Source: Trebouxia sp. TZW2008 (lineage: Eukaryota; Chlorophyta; Trebouxiophyceae; Trebouxiales; Trebouxiaceae). Taken from it: a stretch of DNA of 64,000 bases. The stretch is from positions 1-64,000 of the forward strand of contig BDIU01000039.1 in NCBI GenBank assembly GCA_002118135.1. The letters run 5' to 3'. Below the pieces are notes generated by a model. It was not told the DNA's origin. It saw only the letters and a list, made by a program, of their open reading frames with translations, and did not search any database. A program made the position numbers and the translations under genes. Positions 13,611-25,600 of the stretch are shown one piece after another; within the stretch, counting starts at the first letter, position 1, and each line of letters begins with the position of its first letter.

Positions 13611-16069
13611 TTATCTACGATAAGCATCCAGGTTGCCTGCTGAAGCTGCCTCCAGCTCAGACAGCAGGATCTGGGCCAGCTCGTGCGTGTCTCGCCTCAT
13701 CAGGTACAGAGGCAGCTCTATCAGGCTGCCTTCCCTTGACAGCAGCTTTTGACAGAACAGTGCCCGCCCGGTGTACCTATACACAAAAGACTTCGCCTCA
13801 AGGTGAGCATAACAAACAAGTCGTTGATGGCAAGGGCAAAGCCTCTGCTGTTGCAGACAGGTGAGACTTTCAACAACAGTAGCCTTAGATCCGCATCTGT
13901 AGAACACGACAGGAATGACATACATCTGTGTGGTGCTGGCTTATAGCATGATCTGCAATAACATGACAAGTAAGGTATGTCATCAAGCATGCTGGTCATA
14001 GACAGTCGAGCAAGGTCACATAAGCCCGGCATAAGCTTGCAGATGAAAGCCACACCTGGACTTCTGATTTGTGTAGCAGTCAGGCTCAGGAGGACATATC
14101 AATATGATAGGCCTTGCATTTGGAGGAGCATCAGGTCTGGGAGTAATAACAGCGTGCACCCAGTAGCCCTTGATGAAAACTTTGAGCCTGCAGCGTAAGC
14201 CCAACTGCGATAGCACAGACCACAGAACATCGCTGCCGCGGCCTGTTGCTGTTTCAACCCGTGGCCTTGGTCCTAGGCCTTGTAGCATTGCATGGAGCAT
14301 GAGCCAGTGCTGTTGACGTCTGGGGTCTAAAGGAGGCCCCAGATAATCAAGAGCCTGGTGCAGTTGTCCCAAGTCTGCTGGGTACAGGCGAGCAGAGGTT
14401 GCTGCTGTTGACAGCAAGCTGTCCAATAGATGCTCAAAGCTGTGTGGCTCCAGGCGGCCCAGCACAGCAAGACTCCATGCCATGTTTGCCAGCGCTTGCT
14501 TGGGTGGCCGTTTCTGAGCCAGGACATGGATGACCAAGGCATTGGCGTCTTCTCGAGGCACTACAACCCTGAGTTCAGCGCATGCAAGCAGGAAGTTGCT
14601 GATTGCTTGAGGAGTGGGGTCCTGCTTGTCTGCGTCGCACAGATCAAGCAATCTGTTCAACATGGCTGACATCAGTTGGGGCTGTGGGTTGTGTTTGAGC
14701 TTTTGCAGCCCCCACGCAAAGTTTGAAACATGTTGCGCTGTTGGCCGGTCCCTCTCTTGTTGTGATAGCAGCCTGTCAAAAAAGGTGTTGCATAGCATGT
14801 CTAGCAGCTGAGTTGCTCGCTTGATTGACGGCAGCTTTGCCAAGCTGTGCGTGATGTTGGCAATTTCTTGTGACTGAAACTTGTATGGATCGTTGGAGAA
14901 GCTGAGACGGCGCAGAACCAGGGGCAGCGTTGACCCTCCGCAAGGGCTGAGCTGAAGCTCCAAGCATGCCAACAGCAAAGATGCGTAACTCTGACCACTG
15001 GCACCGTCCATTGTTCTTGTGAACTGCAGAGCTAGCTGATTGACAGTACCAGGCACTAGGGTGTCAGGGTTGATGCGTAGCTTGGCAAACACCCAGAGCA
15101 TGCTGCTGGCCTGTCTGCTGTCAGCATCGTGCATAACTGGCTGCAGCAATGTGAGCATTCTTGATAAGAATGCTTGCACGCCCGAGGCTTCTGATTGCTG
15201 AGGCTGCCACCTGGGATGGCACCTTTGTGCTGTCAAGTATATTTGAGCTGTTCCATACAATATGGCGCTGATGTGAACATGATTGAGGAATGGCTGAGAT
15301 TGTGAGCACAGCTGGTCTATGCGGTCAATGTATGATGACATGATGGTATCAGGGGCTGAAGCTTTGGCTTTCTGCGCTGCCGCTCGCCATTGATCTCCAA
15401 TGTAAGTAGTTGTCTGCCTAGACTGCGCTTCATAGGTTCCTCTGACAGGCTGCACAGCACATGGTGCCAGATCAGACAGTGCGTCAGAACAACAGCACCA
15501 TTGCAATGCTATTCAAGCTGTGTCACCTGCAGGCGTCTTGTTCTGACGTCTAGCAAGGGTTGATCATTGTCTCTGTCTTGCTTGTTCTGCCATTGTGACC
15601 CTGTGATCTGCAGCAAGCGACAGCAGCGTTTGGTGTATAACTTGACCATCCAGCAGAATATGGAAAAATTGCTTGCGTCACGCAGCCTTTCCAAGCCTAC
15701 CTGCACCTCCGCTTCTTCCAACGTCCAAATCGCCTCAGCACTGGCTGGGTCGGCAGCTGTTTCTACTTTTCTGCTGTGACCAGCTGGTTGTCGCTGAGCC
15801 CTGCGTTGGATCGCAGCTGGACAGTGAGCGGGGCCCACTTTTAAGAAGCAGCGAAGTGTGTTAATCAACAGTACTGCTGCACACCTGTCGCCGGGAGCGT
15901 AACACAAACAAGGCAAGTGCCGTCTGCGGAACCGGGATGTTGTCAAGTCATGCTCTTGGTACGAAGGCCCGCAGCTGGTTGATGTGCCGCGCAAATACGT
16001 TTTTTCCAACGCATTCAAAACCGGGAAAGCTGTGCCCATTCGCGCAAAGCTGCAACCGCAGCTGCACAT
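13611..16069 (-). CDS. OPR (octotricopeptide repeat) organelle RNA-binding protein with RAP-like C terminus
   Basis: Three exons agree in phase: 15527-16069, 14056-15449 and 13611-13896. They give about 740 residues from the ATG at 16069; an alternative ATG lies at 16039. The N terminus is basic and Ser/Thr/Cys-rich and could be an organelle transit peptide. The middle is a run of helical repeats of about 38 residues, with cores such as QHVSNFAWGLQKLKHNPQPQ, QAISNFLLACAELRVV and QALANMAWSLAVLGRLEPHS, typical of OPR/FASTK-like helical repeats. The C terminus (TGRALFCQKLLSREG, then LIELPLYLM) resembles the end of a RAP domain, though the RAP core before it is weak. OPR proteins bind specific chloroplast or mitochondrial transcripts and promote their stability, processing or translation; the RNA target cannot be read from sequence. 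The part between the RAP-like end and VFIKGYWVHAVITPR may be mis-spliced in this model. Confidence 0.72.
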
Positions 16070-16628
16070 TGGTGCATTGCATGACGTGCATGTGTGGTTT
16101 CAGAGCATGTCTCAATTTGACGAACACATGCTGGAAGCACAGTCAAGACGTGCTTCCAGCATAGTGCTGATGCACAGCTTTCAGTACCACCATCGGTCCA
16201 GCTGCTACGCGACAGCAAGGTGCTGTTGAAGGTTTGACAATGCCATGTTTCGACAGACATACTGCTTACACAGCAGACCTGCCGTTGTCCTGAGACATGT
16301 CAAGGGCAGGTGAGAACAGCTGGTCACCTCTGACCAAGCCTGATCTCCTTTTCAGGTGCACGCTTTGCCACTGCATCAAACATGAAATAAGTATACATGG
16401 CTGATATTGCTGAAATCGTGCCATACCACTACTAGCATGAAGTTTGTGTCTATGCAGACCCAAAATGATCAAAGCGTACTTGTATCAAATGTTGGTCAAT
16501 CAAATTGTCTGTCCTGACTTCATTGTTATACTACATAGGCGCCCTTGGACAAGCGCAAAAGCCCAGCTGCACAGGGCCAATAAGTCTGAACATGCAACAG
16601 GCCTTGCGTCCTGCAAGCTCAACTGCCT
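16070..16628. other. Spacer between the OPR and Furry genes
   Basis: No coding sequence is supported here. Both neighbours are on the minus strand, so this should contain the Furry 3' end and the OPR promoter. I see no repeat or recognisable element. Confidence 0.4.
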
Positions 16629-19600
16629 TTACATGCACAGAGAGGGTTTGTCTCTTTCCACTCTGCAGCCCAAGCTGTATGCTTCTGACATAAAAGACTT
16701 GGCACCGAGGTTAGCCGAAAGCTGTGCTGCGGGGAAATTGACTGCAGCTGCTTTAGTGCGCCCCTGCTGCAGAGTCACCACCAGTCTGTATGTGCTGGTT
16801 TGTGTGCGCTGCCTGTCCTTCAAGAAGTTGGCAATTTGACTGGCATTGCTGACTGTCACCAGCATGCAATGACAGCTGCTTTCAAGGCCACTTGGCTTGG
16901 TGCACAGTGAGTCATGGCACGAGGTGAAAATGCCAATGCTGTAGACAGTGCGCCAGGCGCACGCTCTATGCGACTGTGTCAGGTTGAGCATTGCCTTTGT
17001 TGCCTGCAAGGCTAGGGGCCTCTTTGCTCACTTGAGTCATCAATGAAAGGCATCAATTTTGCCCTGTTGGCCTTTCGAGCATGATTGGGCCAGCTCTCTA
17101 TGATGTTGCCTAAAGCCTCATTGACCATGTTGCGGTCCTGGCCTGTATCAATACCGTAGTGCACTGTAAGTCGTCAACATCAAAGCACTGTCACCATGCT
17201 GAGTACCCTGCTGTACATGCAATATGTGCAGACTCATACCATGTGAAGTTCTCAGACAGCTGCTATGGTTTCAGTGCTGAGCAAACTGTTAATTGCATGG
17301 CTACAAGGCAGAGTCTGTACAGTGCAGCGATGCCAAAGCAGCAGGAAAGACGTGCCTGTGTCATCAATAGCAGCAGCCCAATGCAAAACCTCCACTGGCT
17401 GCCCAGTTGGGTCTGCACCCTCTCCATCATTCCTGTCGCTATACTTCATCACAGCATCAAGGACCTGCGGCACAATACATTCTGCATTCTGAGCAAAAGG
17501 CCTTGCTGCAGGCTGCACGCTGCACAATGCACCAACAACCAAGTAAGACTGCAAGTACTGGTACAGCAGTGGCTGCATGCAGTGACGAATCTGAGGTATT
17601 GAAGTATGTTGCATCTGCACACTGCAAACACACCTTGACAGCAGCAGCTGAAATGTTAGCAGCAAAACATATAACCTGGTTGCATTTCTTCTATGAATAC
17701 TGGTGTGGACTTGTGCAAGCCAAACATCTGCATCTATATTTCATGAGGCAGTTTGTAATCCATACTGCATCAAGCGAAGCAGATTGCAAAAGGGCGTGCA
17801 TCAGAGGCCAACATAATGTGCTAAGTAATCTCAAGGTGACGATAAGTCAGCGCTTCACAAATACATCAGCAGAGCGGGTGAACAACTCCCCCAATAATGG
17901 CAACACATGCCAAGCAATTCAGCACAGGAGAAGTCAGCAAACTCGATCAGGTGTTGTTGGTGGCAAATTGGCAGCATCCAGTGACTTGAGAGGCATACCT
18001 GTAGTGCAGCTTTGCTTTGCTCAGTGATGGGGCTTTCCAGCAGCGCTGCCACAGGGTAAAACAGCTGACTGTCATTAGCAAAGCGCACTGCTGGTCCCAG
18101 CTGCAAATCAGGTACCTACATGACATCCCATCTCACTCTCGACATCAGCTCAGAAGTTCTTGCACTGCTACAGCATCATCCAGCTGTCAAAAACCAGCGA
18201 ATTTGCAGCAGTCACACTGTAGGTGTATATGACCATGTCAAGGTCACGAAAGAGAATGTGAGCGTAGAGCAGATGAGGTCAAGTGAAGTGAGCACAATGG
18301 CAGTCAGGGTACCTCAAAGATGGCTCTGAGTATGTCAAGAGCTGGCAGGCGGGTGGCAGAGCCGCGCTGCAGCACCTCCATCATTCTCTGGAAAGCCACC
18401 TTGGCAAACCTGAGAACATCACACAATGTTTGTTTGCTGACTCTGTCAGCTTGACACATCATTGTGACATTTGCTGACAAGGGTGTGACAAGTTGTACCA
18501 AGCTGGGTGCATCTCACTCTGTCTAACAACATGCAGATTATTGCATTTGTGTGCTCTTGCTTGATGGAACAGAGTCCCTGAGCAGCACAAGCCATATGAT
18601 TAGCACATCATCACAAGAGCATACCTATGCCCAAGATCAGATTGTCAGCTGAACTCAAAGCTCCAAGTTTCAGAGGTGGCTTCATCAGAAATGTGCAATG
18701 ACAATGTCCTGTCTGTTGACACTTTGCAAAAGTTGAATATTGCATGTTCTTGTGATGACTCCATGAGCAAGCCAGCCTGGGAAGAGATGTGCCACATACA
18801 CCTGGCAAAATGCTAGATGGTGTAAAGGTTGTTGTTTGCATACCTGGGAAAGAAAGCTTCGCACAAAGGGGGACACAGCACGGCCAGCAAGGTGGAGAGG
18901 TCCTGCTGGGCATGCGGGCTCAGGGCTGCCAACCCATCTGCCACATGCACCAGCCTCAGTCTTTGACACGCCATCCTCAGCGCCTGAGATGCAAAGCCAA
19001 TTCAACTAAGTGAATTCAATAAGGCTGTAGCAGGTCAGATCATGGGATCATGACATGACATAAGGTTTGTAAGGCAACTGCACATGTTGCCCTACCACAA
19101 AGCGCCGGCATCAATGCGCTGCAAGTTTGAGCAACTGAGTTAAAGGACACTGCATTGATCAGCAGCTTCAAGCTCATCGACTCAACACTTTAGTGTTGCA
19201 TCTGACACTGCATGTACCAGCAGATCTTGGGTGCTGTGACTTTGTGTTGCAACTCTGCATGCATGCAACAGCACACACGCAAATGACTTGCTATGCTGAG
19301 GTGTTTATGCTACATGAGTGCTGTTGGATATCATGTCAGGTCAACAAGCACATCAGTCTGTAATAGCTCCTGTGCGGACCTTGGCACAGGCTTGGGCAGT
19401 AAGGGTGAAGGGTTGGTGCTGGAAGTGCAGACACGGCCAAAGCAAAAGGCTGGAGATAGACAGGGCCAGTTGGTCATGCAAGAGTCAACAGAGTGATTTC
19501 CAGCAATCTGTCTCAATTGCTATGCTGACCTTGATACAGGCCTGGGCAATGAGGGTGAAGGGCGTATGCTGGAAGTGCAGGCACAGCCAAGGCAGCAGGC

Positions 19601-22600
19601 TGAAAATGGACAGGGCCAGCTGATCATGGGGGTCCCCAAATAGTGCAGCCAAGCCGTTATAGGTGCCTGACTGCCCCTGTGTCTGCTGCAGTATGCTCAT
19701 ACTGGTGATGCGCTGTCTGGCTGCCTGTGACTTGGCAGGAGGCCGTGAGCAGGCAATTTGATCTGCCAGCTGAGTCATGACCTGCAACAGGCATCTTTAC
19801 GAGTGGAGCTGCCTGACAGCTACCTACTGTGATGCATCAAGAATGGTCAAATAAGAAAGTTTGATATGCACTTGCTCACATTTGTATGCGCGACTGAGCC
19901 AACACGAATGCTCTTAAGCATACTTTGCTACAGCCAAGAATTCAAAGCAATGGACCACCATATATAATATTCAAAACAACTTTGCAATGCGCAAGTGGCT
20001 AAGGGTATCAATCACTTAAACAAAAGTGTGGTCATCCACGGGTCCAAAACAACATATGATTGTAGTACATAAGGCTTCAGGCAGAAGTAGTGAATGGAGA
20101 AAGTAGCAGACCTGCACAGTGATGAGCTGCGTATCCTGATTGAAGAGGCCTTTGATGATCAGCTGCTGCAGAGCCACCAGCTGGGGCTTCTGTAAGAGGG
20201 CTGTTCCTAGCAACCAACTGCCTTGCGCTGCCTGTAATGGAGAAGCTGGCTGCAACGTACACACCAACTTTTGATATTGCTGAAAAGCTTCATTGGTGTG
20301 CAGCAGCAGCCGGAGATCAGCATTGCTATGAGATGCTTGAGCAGTGAGCTTGCATACCCAGAAGGGATTTGCACATGATAGATAGATATATTAATGATAA
20401 ATTACTTTTAAATCAAAAGCTCAAAGATAAAAAATTTAAAAAATTTTCATTCAAAGAAACCGAATTTTGATAGATTTTGCGTCAATCCCTTATTCTTACC
20501 AAAAAAAGATCCTTAGAGCGGTTCAGTATATCATGAATAAGCCATAGAAAAATCACACCTCATTTGAATTGTAAAACAATAACACCATCAAGAGATCAGC
20601 GCACTTGAGCCCTTCATACAGACTTATTGTGACTGCGTCTTGCAGAGCCAGGTTTGCTCTCTAACAGCTGATGAGCAAGAATTTGTCTGGTCCAGTACTG
20701 ACAGCTGCTGCAGCTGCAGAACAACAACAGATGGACAACAGCATGCATTTCTGGCGACTGCCTAGCTGAGCAACATGTGGTAGCAATGCATTTGCAACAG
20801 GACTGACATCTACAGCCAAGACAGGTGTGCAGCTGACCTCAGCTTGGGTTGCTGAGTCTTGTGAGGGGATGCTGGCCAGTACAACATGCTGTACAGTACC
20901 ATCATTGAAGTCCAGTCTGTCCAGCACCTGCAAAGCCAAAAGCCGGTATGAAGCAGACAGCTATGCATATCGTCCCAGTTCTGTGAAAATCATGAATTTC
21001 TGCCCAGCACACAAAAAATGCTGATGTGAGGAGCCTCCGGCATGAATGTGTCTCAGCAAAGCAAGCACGCAGAAGAACCTAACTTGTGCCAAAAATCAAT
21101 TCACAGCTGCACGCAAGCAGCACGATGCGGTTGTGCATGATGCCATTGCAGACTGAATGATGTGTAGAGAGCTTAATCCGTGCGCAGCAAATGGGATGCG
21201 CTGCAAGGAAGGCACACCTTGCTGAGCAATACACCACTGCAACTAAGCAGTGCATTATACGCTAAACAATACTTTCATGGTCAATGAGGTTTTGCAAGTA
21301 AACTGCCATGCATGGCTTGATACATGTGCAGCAGACGGCGTGCCCAACAAGGAGGCGCACCTTGCTAAGCAGATCCAGCACCAGCATCCAGAGGTGCAGC
21401 CAGGTCATGGGCAGCAGCGCCACGCAGGCCAGCAGCAGGTGCGGCCACAGCAGCAGCTTCCCCCGCTCCATCACATCCACCACCACCTGCATCCCATACC
21501 ATCTATGCTGGAGCAATGCCGCAGCTGTCGATGAGTGGTGTTGAGTGCTGTTACCTGCAGTGGGTGCCTTTCCTGCAGCATGGCCTGGGTGTTTCAAACT
21601 GTGGCCAGCATTGCATGTCAAGAGCAGTTTGTGTCCATACGAACATGCTGTGGGGGCAGCTATCACAAGCACGTAACCACAGACTGGATAGCACTTCAAA
21701 GACAATATGAGGGCTTGCTCAAGATGGCATTGTCTGTGGGCAAAATGCACATTTGCATATTCAGCTGCATGCTTGAGCTGTTGCTTGCTGTTGACCGGCA
21801 GTAAGGTACCTGGAGGGTGAGGACGACATCAGCTGCCACTTCCAGGGACAGCCTGGAGGGGTTGGCTAAGCATTTGGCAAGGCCCGCCAGCAGCGCGCTG
21901 CATGCCTCACTGCTCACAGCTGGTCGCAATGCTCTGAACACCTGCACACTCTCACGTCAGGGCTCAACATGAGCACGCATTTCTCTGTCATCGTTTTGAA
22001 CTGCATGAGCCCTTCACAGAGGATGTACAGGAGACAAAGCGCATCATAGAGCAGCATACAGATTTGCTCAAGTCACTGCACTATCACAAACCTGGCATAC
22101 AGCCCTGTGCAAGAGGTGAAAGCAGACGGTTGGCGTACCGGCTGAGCAATACAACTTGGTAGTGGCTTACCTGATGAGATCTGCAGGCAAGATGGCGGCT
22201 GTTGCATTCCAGCATCCACTTGAGGGCCTCGCCGGCCCACCGCTCCCGCAGGTCGCTCTCAAAGAAGATAGAGTCTGTGACGGCATTCACCAGAGCGGCC
22301 AGCGCAATGCTGCTAGCCAGGTGCGTCTGCCGGAGGGTGATGTCCTCCTCCGCCCACAGCCGCCGACCCCGCATGGACTGCAGGTACTTGATCAGGCTCG
22401 TCACCTACATGCCAAGCAGCAGCCTCAGGCAACTTACTTGAAGAGCAGCAGCAGCCTCGATTCAGGCTGGACACTTCAAGAGCAGCCGCAACCTCAGAGT
22501 ATGCTGCTCAGCTCAAGAGTTGCAGCAGCATCAGCTGCAAAAATACTTCTTGTCAAGACATTTGCTGCATGCAGTGCTATAAGTTGAGGCTGCTGATGCT

Positions 22601-25600
22601 GCATTTTGATGTAATCAAAAGGCCTGGCGGAGTTATACACGTGATATGACGTGCATGCCAGCAATCCTTGTAAGGGTGTTGCAAAGCAGGCACCTGGGCA
22701 TGCTGGGTGAGGAAGGCGACGTTGGTATTGTGCAGGTGCAGGTGCAGGTGGTGCGCCAACAGGTTGCATAGTAATGGATTGACAGGAACCAATGCTGAGA
22801 GCACACGCTTGGACCCCCAACGACTCACTACCACAGCAGGTGCAAATGGCATCTGTACTGTATTGACAGATGAAGCGTCAAACAAAGTGCCATGCAAAGT
22901 CGTCTGAGACATGCACCTGGGCGTGCTGGGTGAGGAAGGCGGCGCTGGTGTTATGTAGGTGCAGGTGGCGCGCTGAGAGGCTATACAGCAGGTTGAGCAG
23001 AGCCTGCTGGGCGTGTTGGTACACCAGGGGCTCACGGCTGTCCATGCTGGTCAGGACTGCCTGGAAGAGCAGAGGCAGATGGCTGCGCAGGTCCTCATCA
23101 TGCTCGTACGCCACCTCTGCTAGCAGGCACAGCGCCAGCTGGGGCCGCGACAGAAGGGACCTGCATCAAAGGCCAGGGCAGGCTTACAGAAATTCAGTGC
23201 CTCCGTAGCTCATGCACCAAGGAACAGGGCAGGAGTTGGAGACTTGCAGTGGTGATGCAGCTATTGAATGCCAGTGGGCTGGAGATAGCATGGTCGTGGG
23301 CGTGCAACTAGAAGTAGGAGGCATTCTGTCAGTTTTGGCTAATTCAGACTGGACCTGCTACATTCATGACAGCCAAAAACAGTTCTTGACAGCAGAGGCT
23401 GATTGCAAGGGTTACAATGTTGCAACTGAAACAGTGTGAGTTAAATGTTGTACTCAATAAGCATGTGAAAGAGGGCAAAGCATGTTGTACACTTTGATGA
23501 ACAACTCTCACTATAATGTATGGACAATTGCTGTCAACAGCAAATGATGCTTTTGTGTCAGTGCAGTGCACTGGTATGCAATCTTGCAAAGCTTGTTTGT
23601 TGCTATGCGCACTGCTGATTCTACACCCCTGAAATGCATTGACAGGCAGGAGCGCAGCATAGCTTGCCTGGTGGAGCGCAGGCCAAGAGGTGAGGCCAGG
23701 TGGATGGTGCTATTTCTGCGGGAGGCTTCTGGGGAGTGGCTGTCTGCTGAGGAGCGGTGCAGGTTCATGGCCGAGTCTGGGAGGGAGGGGGTCATGCTGC
23801 TGCTGGAGAGATCGCTGCGGAAGCTGCTGCCCTTCAGCATGTCCAGCCGCCGCACTGGACCGCCTACAATTTCACAGATTGCAAGGGCTGTCGAAGGCAA
23901 AACATTGAAGGAAGGACCAACAGAAGCAAAAACTAGGCAGCTTTATTGCTGCAGAAAACACAACGGCAATTGTCTTGCGTACAGACATAGCAGACAAGAA
24001 AGCGCTGTTGCGTTTAGAGCAGGCGTCACGGTTCAGAATTCCTGTTGAGTGCTGCAGCCTAAAGGCTGATGATCATCATGACAGCTGTCAGCTGCAGCAA
24101 GTGCTGAGTGAGAAAGGCAGCATGAGCTTGCTAGTAAGATCAGAATATTTCTGCAAAATGCCAGCCAGCAGTAAGCCCACTGCTCGACAACGAGAAATGA
24201 GCGTATTATGCAGTCATGACCCACGGCAGGCAAATGACACTGCCCCTATAGCACTGCATTAAATATACTGTGGATTCAGGCATGAAGGCTTACTGGCTGA
24301 TACTTGGAACTTGATCTCTGATCGCATGCGCTCATTGCTGCTGTGGCCCCCACTGCTGTGCCTTGTATGGTTTGAGGGCCACCTCACATGCTGGAACTCT
24401 GCTGCCTGCACAAAGAGCGGCTATAAGTCCTCAGACACCATTTGCTTTGCCAGCAATCAAGCATCTGTGCATGGTGAAAAGTTGAGCAGCATTATCTGCC
24501 TGCTGAAGCGAACTGATTATTGATCAGTCAAGCACACTTAGCCCACAGTCTGGATGCATAAGATGTCTTGCAGCCTCTTTGTATGAACTCACCAAGGGGA
24601 CCAAACAAACCTGCACTTCATGCACGCTATGCATGTCGACTAAGCACTGACTGGCATCAAAGCGCAAGGCGCTTGTCGCCCTGTTACAGCAGAACCCAAG
24701 CATTTCAAGTTATCAGCAGGTCACAATACTTTGTGTAGAAGGCAAGCTACAAAGCTGAAGCAGTGCCACACCTCAATATCTGGAGCTGATGCAGCAGGGC
24801 CCGCTTCCGCATCTTCACTGATCTGCTGGCTGATCTCGTACACCAGGTGGTCAATGGTCTGCTGTGAAGAAGTGCGGGCCAGGAACAAGGCTATGCGCTT
24901 TGCCACTGAGAAGAAGCGCTCCACAGCAGCCAGGCCCTGCAAGGTTTAATTTGAGTCTTTTTAAATTATCAAAGGTGTCAGTTCCTTGAGGTCTTTTGCA
25001 AGACAATTTTTCTGTTTTGACATGCTCGCAAGAGTAGCCGTCTCCAGTCAAGTAGACACAGCCCTCAGCGCAACATGAGCAAAAGGCAAGCAGTGTCCAT
25101 CAGCAGTTGCCGAGTATAGGGCATCATGAAATGCAAGGCAGAATCTGTGAGGGGGCATGCAGCACCTGGGCAACCTCCTGGCGCCCCTTGGAGATGATGT
25201 AGTCCAGTATTGGAATGATGTTGCGCTTGTTATCCGCCACCGTGCTCCATAGCCGCTCAATCTCATGAGGAAACACAGCACCGTGCTGAGCTGTTACGTC
25301 GTACATGCTTTGCAGCAAGCGCTCACTCCAGTTGCCTGCACAACCATGCCATGCTTGAGCTGTCATTCCTGTAATTGCAGTGATACAAACTGTTTGCAGC
25401 TGCAGTCTGAACGCACATGTGTGTCACTGGTCTAGAGCTTGCTGTCTGCGTCATGACTGTTGCATGGATTGCAGTAAATCAAGCTGCAATACTAACCAGG
25501 CAACAGCGCCCAACAAGGGCTGGAAGCAGCATAAGGACTCATGTCTGAGTCAAACCAAACAACTTCAAACAGAAGACTCTCTGCATGGAAATGTTTGTTT

